In this document: positions 16,973-21,847 of the stretch, piece by piece
How positions within the stretch are numbered: position 1 is the first letter of the stretch
Layout of the letters: each line of letters begins with the position of its first letter
Source: Burkholderiaceae bacterium
GTDB lineage: Bacteria > Pseudomonadota > Gammaproteobacteria > Burkholderiales > Burkholderiaceae
NCBI GenBank assembly: GCA_947457745.1
Contig: CANGWT010000005.1
Coordinates: 1 to 24,457, forward strand
Reading direction: 5' to 3'
DNA length: 24,457 nucleotides
Translations under genes and position numbers: made by a program
Notes under the pieces: model-generated
What the model saw: only the letters and a program-made list of their open reading frames with translations
Databases searched by the model: none
Told to the model about the DNA's origin: nothing

Positions 16973-17004
16973 AAATGGATTTGTCGAGAGGCAAGTCCAT
17001 TTTT
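16973..17004 (+). terminator. intrinsic terminator of malate synthase G
   Basis: AAATGGATTTG (16973-16983) pairs with CAAGTCCATTT (16992-17002), 11 bp with one G-U wobble and an eight-base loop, followed by a run of five T. Position 20 bases after the glcB stop makes this a convincing Rho-independent terminator. Confidence 0.88.
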
Positions 17005-17041
17005 CTATTTGCTAGAACTTACCTGAACTCCCGCCCATTCT

Positions 17042-17545
17042 ATGCTTAGCTTTTTAAGCCTCTTCACCAAGCTCTCTAATACTCGTGGCAAAGAGCTAGG
17101 CTTTGTAGTCAATGACGGTGGTAGGGAGCTTGCAGGCTTTCAAGGTGGGGCGGGAGACTGTGTAGTTCGGGCAATTGCCATTGCTGCCGCATTGCCTTAT
17201 ATACAAGTCTACGAAGATCTTCGTGCTGCCAATGCAGCCTATGCTGATCAACGAAACGACAAGTTAGCTAGACAGCTAAATGCTAGGGGTGCTTCACCGC
17301 GTAACGGCAATCATCGCAATGTATTTCATGACTACATCGTGGGTCATGGGTTTGATTGGGTGCCGACTATGCAGGTTGGTGCTGGCTGTAAAGTCCACTT
17401 ACTAGCAAGTGAACTACCTACAGGAAGGCTGATTGTGAAAGTCTCTAAGCACTTAACTGCTGTAGTTGATGGTGTTATTCAGGATACTCATAACCCGTCT
17501 CGGGGTGGGTCACGCTGTGTTTATGGCTATTACATTCAGCGTTAG
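17042..17545 (+). CDS. small papain/C39-like cysteine-protease-type protein, function unknown
   Basis: The 167-aa protein is not one I can name. It contains GAGDCVVRAIAIA with a cysteine (C40) at the head of a helix, and later VSKHLTAVVDGVIQDTHNPSRGG with H137 and D148. A cysteine leading a helix, then a histidine on a strand, then an aspartate about 11 residues later is the order of catalytic residues in papain-like and C39-like peptidases, so a cysteine hydrolase fold is plausible. There is no clear signal peptide; the N-terminus MLSFLSLFTKL is mildly hydrophobic. It starts only 37 bases after the glcB terminator, without a recognisable ribosome binding site or promoter, and ends before a bidirectional terminator. 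It is a single accessory gene between housekeeping genes. The protease activity is a hypothesis. Confidence 0.72.
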   Translation: MLSFLSLFTKLSNTRGKELGFVVNDGGRELAGFQGGAGDCVVRAIAIAAALPYIQVYEDLRAANAAYADQRNDKLARQLNARGASPRNGNHRNVFHDYIVGHGFDWVPTMQVGAGCKVHLLASELPTGRLIVKVSKHLTAVVDGVIQDTHNPSRGGSRCVYGYYIQR

Positions 17546-17564
17546 AGACACTTTTTAAAAGAAA

Positions 17565-17587
17565 AAGCCTCCAAAATACGGAGGCTT
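17565..17587 (-). terminator. bidirectional terminator, strongest for leftward transcripts
   Basis: AAGCCTCC (17565-17572) pairs perfectly with GGAGGCTT (17580-17587) around a seven-base loop. On the minus strand the stem is followed by TTTTTCTTTT, a classical T-run, so it ends transcripts from the small leftward gene at 17642-17797. On the plus strand only TTATCTCTT follows, giving weaker termination for the 17042-17545 gene. Confidence 0.82.
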
Positions 17588-17641
17588 ATCTCTTAAAATA
17601 TGACCAAAAATGGCCAAAAACAGAGCTAAATCAGCTATAAA

Positions 17642-17797
17642 TTACCAATTTCCGCTATTTTTACGTGATTTATGCTCCATTACTTTGGCTTCGCTAAAAG
17701 CGGCTGCCAATAATAAGACAAAATCTTTAATCGCTAATAGAGGCTTAATGCTGAAAACGGGTGTTTGTTGAAACTGTACTGAGTTTGAATGTGCCAT
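17642..17797 (-). CDS. 51-aa small protein, unrecognised
   Basis: A short reverse-strand gene with ATG at 17797, an AAGGAG site spaced seven bases upstream, and TAA at 17644-17642. The protein begins MAHSNSVQFQQTPVFSIKPL, continues LAIKDFVLLLAAAFSEAKVM, and ends EHKSRKNSGNW. The middle could form one amphipathic or marginally membrane-associated helix; the tail is basic and ends in tryptophan. Good ribosome binding, an own upstream control region and a downstream intrinsic terminator in the correct orientation all support a real gene. I do not recognise the family and propose no function. It is divergent from the MFS transporter gene and convergent with the 167-aa gene. Confidence 0.72.
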   Translation of the reverse strand: MAHSNSVQFQQTPVFSIKPLLAIKDFVLLLAAAFSEAKVMEHKSRKNSGNW

Positions 17798-17810
17798 GGT
17801 GAGCTCCTTA

Positions 17811-17840
17811 AGGGTTAACCCTAATGATACACCTTATAAT
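17811..17840. promoter_or_regulatory. divergent control region with 12-bp palindrome AGGGTTAACCCT
   Basis: AGGGTTAACCCT (17811-17822) is a perfect palindrome directly upstream of the AAGGAG of the small leftward gene. A leftward -10-like TATCAT lies at 17829-17824, so the palindrome would sit near the leftward start point. A perfect rightward TATAAT lies at 17835-17840, so the palindrome would also sit at about the -35 zone of a rightward promoter. This fits an operator, but -35 boxes are weak in both directions. Confidence 0.4.
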
Positions 17841-17968
17841 TGGAAATTGCAGCAGTTGCCTATAAAACCCGCCCTTACTAGGCAGCGCTCTCAATCAAGC
17901 AAGACTAGGCTAAGTTTCGATACCCTCGGTTGATAATGTTCTATCCCTAATTTGATATAAAGAAACCA

Positions 17969-19198
17969 TTGACCGAGCATCACATGCCAGGCGGCAAGAA
18001 GAAGGAATACTTTTTTTTATTCTCCTTGGCCGGAATTCAGTTCACTCACATCTTGGACTTCATGATCATGATGCCCTTGGGCCCCGAATTTATTCGCGAG
18101 CTCAATATCAATACCCATGAGTTCGGGCTATTACTTTCTTCCTATACTTTTGCTGCCGCCATCGCCGGTATCTTTGCCACCTATTTTGTAGATCGTTTTG
18201 AGAGGCGAGTACTGCTTTTGTGTTTGTATGCCTGTTTCATTATTGCTACCTTAGTTTGTGGTTTGGCCCCTGATTACCATTCCCTTTTTATTGCTCGGGC
18301 GTTTGCAGGTGCATTTGGCGGCATCTTGGGTTCACTGGTGCAAACCATCATTGCGGACTCTATTCCGTTTGAGCGCAGAGGCAAGGCTTTGGGTACAGTG
18401 ATGTCTGCTTTCTCGGTATCTACTGTGGCAGGAGTTCCTCTCAGTCTATTGTTGGCTCATAATATTCCGGCCTTAGGTTGGCGAGCACCATTCTTTTTTA
18501 TTGCTTTGATATCCAGCCTCATTATGTATTTGGGTTATCGCAATATCCCCAAGATCTCTGGTCACCTACAGCATTCCCACGAGGGCAGTCGCCTCACTCA
18601 AATCTGGAATATCTTTGTCGCTCACCAACATCTACGCGCATTCTTTTTTATAGCGCTGATTATGTTGACTGGATTTTCCGTCATTCCGTATATTGCGCTC
18701 TATCTCACCTCTAATGTAGGGGTTGATAACTCCTATATTTCTTTGATCTACCTTTGCGGCGGTATTGCTACACTCATGAGCTCTCGTCTGATTGGCCATA
18801 TGGCTGATCGTTATGGCAAGGTCGAGGTATTTAGGGTGCTGGCATTAATCAGCTTGGTTCCATTATTGGTGACGACTAATTTGATACCGGCACCGCTTTG
18901 GCTAGTATTGATTAACTCAACTGCATTTTTTGTCTTAGTATCAGGTCGTATGATTCCGGCGATGGCGATCGTCAGTCAAGTGGTGGATGCCAAAATTCGG
19001 GGCACCTTTATGAGCTTGGTGGGCTCAGTCCAAATGTTAGCGTCGGGACTTGCTTCAGTTATTGCTGGCATGGTAGTAACCATTGGTGCTGATGGAAAAA
19101 TGGAGCACTACAACCTAGTTGGTTATGGAGCAGCCTTATGTGGCTTGCTTACTTTCTGCTTGGTAGGCTATATTCACACTGATAAACAAACGCAGTAA
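17969..19198 (+). CDS. MFS transporter, drug:H+ antiporter-1 like
   Basis: A 409-aa inner-membrane protein with about 12 hydrophobic segments, as expected for the major facilitator superfamily. The first loop carries the motif A-like FVDRFERRVLL after the second helix, and a related HMADRYGKVEVFR stretch opens the second half. FERRGKALGTVMSAFSVSTVAGVPL resembles the region of motif C in DHA1 exporters and sugar-efflux relatives. It probably exports or imports a small solute; the substrate is not predictable. The start may be TTG 17969 or ATG 17984; neither has a strong ribosome binding site. It is the first gene of a rightward cluster with spacings of about 10 to 40 bases. Confidence 0.88.
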   Translation: MTEHHMPGGKKKEYFFLFSLAGIQFTHILDFMIMMPLGPEFIRELNINTHEFGLLLSSYTFAAAIAGIFATYFVDRFERRVLLLCLYACFIIATLVCGLAPDYHSLFIARAFAGAFGGILGSLVQTIIADSIPFERRGKALGTVMSAFSVSTVAGVPLSLLLAHNIPALGWRAPFFFIALISSLIMYLGYRNIPKISGHLQHSHEGSRLTQIWNIFVAHQHLRAFFFIALIMLTGFSVIPYIALYLTSNVGVDNSYISLIYLCGGIATLMSSRLIGHMADRYGKVEVFRVLALISLVPLLVTTNLIPAPLWLVLINSTAFFVLVSGRMIPAMAIVSQVVDAKIRGTFMSLVGSVQMLASGLASVIAGMVVTIGADGKMEHYNLVGYGAALCGLLTFCLVGYIHTDKQTQ

Positions 19199-19227
19199 AT
19201 CTAATTTATTTGAAAAGAAAGATTGTG

Positions 19228-19914
19228 ATGATTCCATTTAAGAGACCAGATGGCACCTCAGTAGAGGCTTATTTAATTGAGCCGGCCAACCCGACAAATG
19301 CTCCGGGTGTGGTGGTGATTCAAGAGTGGTGGGGTCTTGATGATGAGATTAAGAATGTTGCTAAGCGTTTAGCAGAAGCAGGTTACCGCGCTTTAGTGCC
19401 TGACCTCTATCGGGGCAAATTAGCCTTAGAGGCAAATGAAGCTGAGCACCTCATGAATGACTTGAACTTTGGTGATGCTGCGAGTCAAGATATTCGTGGT
19501 GCTGTTCAGTACCTCAAAGAAACTGGGAGTGCCAAAGTGGCTGTGACTGGATTTTGTATGGGTGGAGCACTCACAGTTCTGTCAGCTGGCCTTGTTCCAG
19601 AGTGCGATGCAACGGTGGTTTGGTATGGCTACCCTCCATTAGAGTACGTTGATGCGCAGGCCATTAAAATGCCGATGTTGGCCCATTGGGCTCTGCAAGA
19701 TGAATTTTTCTCTATTGCTGGAGTGGATCAACTTGAGGAGAAGTTGAAAGCCGCTGGAGTTCATTATGATTTCCAGCGCTATGACGCTAAACATGCTTTT
19801 GCAAATCCAAAATCAGATGCTAGGGGGCTGCCACCATTGCAATACAACTCCGCCGCTGCAGATTTAGCTTGGGATCGCACGATGACTTTCTTAAAAGCCC
19901 AGCTAACTCGATAG
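19228..19914 (+). CDS. dienelactone hydrolase family protein
   Basis: An alpha/beta hydrolase of about 228 aa, the normal length of the family. The nucleophile is a cysteine in GFCMGG (C110), with D158 in LQDEFF and H189 in DAKHAFANP completing the triad. The family's glutamate is in QEWWGL (E33). In characterised members this triad opens dienelactones from chloro- or methyl-aromatic degradation, but many homologues have other or unknown ester or lactone substrates. Start ATG 19228 is preferred since family members begin near MIPFKRPDG; GTG 19225 and TTG 19210 are in frame. It lies 29 bases after the transporter gene. Confidence 0.9.
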   Translation: MIPFKRPDGTSVEAYLIEPANPTNAPGVVVIQEWWGLDDEIKNVAKRLAEAGYRALVPDLYRGKLALEANEAEHLMNDLNFGDAASQDIRGAVQYLKETGSAKVAVTGFCMGGALTVLSAGLVPECDATVVWYGYPPLEYVDAQAIKMPMLAHWALQDEFFSIAGVDQLEEKLKAAGVHYDFQRYDAKHAFANPKSDARGLPPLQYNSAAADLAWDRTMTFLKAQLTR

Positions 19915-19938
19915 GCACTTTACTTACAGATCTATCCT

Positions 19939-20436
19939 ATGCATCTTTTTGCCGAAAACCTCGCCGTTGAACTTTCTTCTTATTACCGCAATCTTGCATT
20001 GGGGCATGGGGTGATTCCTAAGGTCTTCACCCTGGTCAATGGAGAGGGGAGTCAATACCTCTTTTTTATTGATGATCTGCATATGGCGCAAGATGAGGAA
20101 AATCAATTTTTAGCTTATATAGTTCAAGATCACGAGGCAGTTTGCTATGCCAGGGGTACTCTGGTCATTCTAGACAAGTCCCAGCAGTTGATTGAATTTG
20201 CTGTAATTGATCAAGAGGATCTTCAGGCCATTGTCTGCTCTGCCCAATTAACTCGAGATATCGAAGATAAGCCGGTTGGGTTAACAGAATTTGAAAAGAT
20301 CCTAGCTCCCAAAAAGACAATCTTCTTTAGTGGACTCTTTGACTCTATTAAGTTGTCAGAGGATAGGGTTGAAGAGTTTGAAGTTCTTTGGGATGAAATG
20401 AAGCCCAAGATTTTGCATCGCTCTATGGGGCTCTAG
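19939..20436 (+). CDS. hypothetical protein, 165 aa
   Basis: I do not recognise this protein. It is acidic and soluble in appearance, without signal peptide or membrane segment, and alternates short hydrophobic strands (QYLFFIDDL, AVCYARGTLVIL, IEFAVIDQED) with charged segments, suggesting a mixed alpha/beta or beta-rich domain. The end KLSEDRVEEFEVLWDEMKPK looks helical. It sits between the dienelactone hydrolase gene (24 bases before) and the aldolase gene (41 bases after) in the same direction, so it is likely co-expressed with them. There is no strong ribosome binding site. Codon use resembles the neighbours. Confidence 0.78.
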   Translation: MHLFAENLAVELSSYYRNLALGHGVIPKVFTLVNGEGSQYLFFIDDLHMAQDEENQFLAYIVQDHEAVCYARGTLVILDKSQQLIEFAVIDQEDLQAIVCSAQLTRDIEDKPVGLTEFEKILAPKKTIFFSGLFDSIKLSEDRVEEFEVLWDEMKPKILHRSMGL

Positions 20437-20477
20437 TTCTTCGATATGACGCCAGCACAACAGCGAGAATTTTTTTC

Positions 20478-21263
20478 ATGACTGACGAGCCTAACTTAAA
20501 GTATTCGGAGAGTTTGCATTCCTATAAAGTCCTTGATGACAAGAAGTTCAAGCATCGCAATGAGACTGAGGAAGAGGTTCGAATCAATTTAGCTGCAGCC
20601 TATCGTATCGCTGCGATGAAGGGATGGGATGATGGTATTTATACCCATATTTCAGCTTCTATTCCAGGCGAAGAGGGCGCCTATCTCATCAATCAATTTG
20701 GTTTGCGCTTTGACGAAGTATTTCCAGAAAATTTAGTCAAGGTGAATCTTCAAGGAGAAATCATTTCAGGCCAAGGGCCAGTCAACAAATCTGGTTTTGT
20801 TATTCATGGAGCGGTACATGCGGCTAGACCTGATGCGGCATGTGTATTGCATCTGCATGTTGATTCCGTCATTGCTGTCTCCGCACGAAAGCAAGGTTTA
20901 CTACCACTATCGCAGCATGCCTTACGCTTCTATAGTGATATTGAAAGGCATTGCTATCAAGGGCTAGCTTTATCAGCGTCTGAACAATTAGGACTCATAT
21001 CGGCTCTTGGGGATAAAAAAGCTTTACTGTTAGAAAACCACGGCAGCATCATCTGTGGAGTCAGTATTCAGCAGGCATTTTATTTGATGGACGTATTAGA
21101 TAAGGCCTGCAAAATTCAGATATTGGCAGGTGAGGTAGAGGGGTTAATATTTCCCGATCCAGCAATTTGCAGAATGACTTATGAGCAGTTATGCAGTGAT
21201 GGTGATGAGGAAGGTCAGATTGAGTGGCCAGCTTATCTAGGTTTATTAAAAAATAGTGAATAG
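20478..21263 (+). CDS. class II aldolase/adducin family protein
   Basis: The 261-aa protein matches the class II aldolase/adducin fold. Conserved segments are DDGIYTHISASIPG, the metal-site pair in CVLHLHVDS (H125, H127) and a third histidine in LLLENHGSIICG (H198), which would bind the divalent metal as in fuculose-phosphate aldolase. Many members of this subgroup, with an N-terminal EEEVRINLAAAYRIAAMKGW segment, have unknown substrates, so an aldolase or decarboxylase reaction on a small sugar or hydroxy-acid is possible. An 11-codon reading frame from 20446 ends in a four-base ATGA overlap with this start, and may couple translation. The tautomerase-like gene follows after nine bases. Confidence 0.88.
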   Translation: MTDEPNLKYSESLHSYKVLDDKKFKHRNETEEEVRINLAAAYRIAAMKGWDDGIYTHISASIPGEEGAYLINQFGLRFDEVFPENLVKVNLQGEIISGQGPVNKSGFVIHGAVHAARPDAACVLHLHVDSVIAVSARKQGLLPLSQHALRFYSDIERHCYQGLALSASEQLGLISALGDKKALLLENHGSIICGVSIQQAFYLMDVLDKACKIQILAGEVEGLIFPDPAICRMTYEQLCSDGDEEGQIEWPAYLGLLKNSE

Positions 21264-21272
21264 GAGATATCT

Positions 21273-21455
21273 ATGCCATTAATTCAAGTTCAATTATTTG
21301 AGGGCCGTAGTGATGAGGTCAAGCGCGAATACGCGAAGGCAATTACGGAAGCAGCGGTCAAAATTATGGGATGCAGTGCTGAATCAGTAGATATTATTTA
21401 TCAAGACGTTAAGAAATCAGATTGGGCGACTGCAGGCAAGTTATGGAGTGATTAA
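21273..21455 (+). CDS. 4-oxalocrotonate tautomerase-like protein
   Basis: A 60-aa protein, close to the 62-aa family length, beginning MPLIQVQLFEGRSDEVKREY. The proline exposed after methionine removal is the catalytic base of the tautomerase superfamily, and the GRSD arginine (position 11 of the mature protein) is present. The second catalytic arginine of classical 4-OT (R39) is replaced by aspartate in SVDIIYQDV, and W replaces F50, so it probably does not act on 4-oxalocrotonate itself. A TAGGAG site overlaps the stop of the aldolase gene, supporting coupled expression. It closes the transporter-hydrolase-aldolase cluster. Confidence 0.9.
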   Translation: MPLIQVQLFEGRSDEVKREYAKAITEAAVKIMGCSAESVDIIYQDVKKSDWATAGKLWSD

Positions 21456-21497
21456 TATTTCCGTATTAATGAGTGGTCTCGATCTGGCATTGAAAAT

Positions 21498-21532
21498 GGG
21501 GCTTGTATTTAAGGCAGACGCCCCCATATAGA
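21498..21532 (+). promoter_or_regulatory. candidate sigma-32-like promoter upstream of tRNA-Leu/rnr
   Basis: CTTGTA (21502-21507) followed after 14 bases by CCCCATAT (21522-21529) fits the heat-shock consensus CTTGAA, 13-17 bases, CCCCAT-T, with a perfect -10 half. Read as sigma-70 it is TTGTAT, 18 bases, TATAGA. GGGGC (21498) and GCCCC (21520) form an inverted repeat. The element matches 8122-8156 without gaps. A rightward transcript would run antisense through tRNA-Leu towards rnr. Confidence 0.5.
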
Positions 21533-21616
21533 CTTTATGTGTTTTTATGGAGAAACGCTCAGTTTTCTCTACATTGGCCTTGTATTTTTGGGTACAGAGC
21601 GCCGTTAAACCTTGTT

Positions 21617-21703
21617 TGGTGCCCAGGAAGGGACTCGAACCCCCACAACCTTACGATCGCCAGCACCTGAAGCTGGTGCGTCTACCAATTTCGCCACCTG
21701 GGC
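21617..21703 (-). tRNA. tRNA-Leu (anticodon CAG)
   Basis: On the reverse strand the 87-base gene starts GCCCAGG and ends CCTGGGC-A-CCA, a perfect seven-pair acceptor stem with encoded CCA. The anticodon arm is CCAGC, loop TTCAGGT, GCTGG, giving anticodon CAG, which reads CTG leucine codons. A long variable arm, typical of leucine tRNAs, and the TTCGAGT T-loop follow. Two T-stem pairs next to the variable arm are G-U. A perfect leftward TATAAT lies at 21717-21712, just before the gene. No clear terminator is visible downstream. Confidence 0.96.
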
Positions 21704-21711
21704 ATGCCGTT

Positions 21712-21717
21712 ATTATA
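21712..21717 (-). promoter_or_regulatory. -10 box of tRNA-Leu
   Basis: TATAAT on the minus strand stands about nine bases before the 5' end of the mature tRNA, so transcription would begin almost at the mature end. No good -35 box is seen 16-18 bases upstream. Confidence 0.5.
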
Positions 21718-21847
21718 AAGGTATGTGTCTTCTGGCCCATCTCTTAACTTATTTTGGTCTTTCACCCTTCAGACTTGATGGTTTGATACAGTAGGCTAAT
21801 TCAGAATTTTCATTGAAATATAAGGCATGTATTGCCGAAGGAATTAA

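Noticed and set aside
21547..21794. Rightward reading frames crossing the tRNA-Leu region
   Set aside because: Their sequence is dictated by the complement of a complete tRNA gene, and they lack ribosome binding sites and recognisable protein features.
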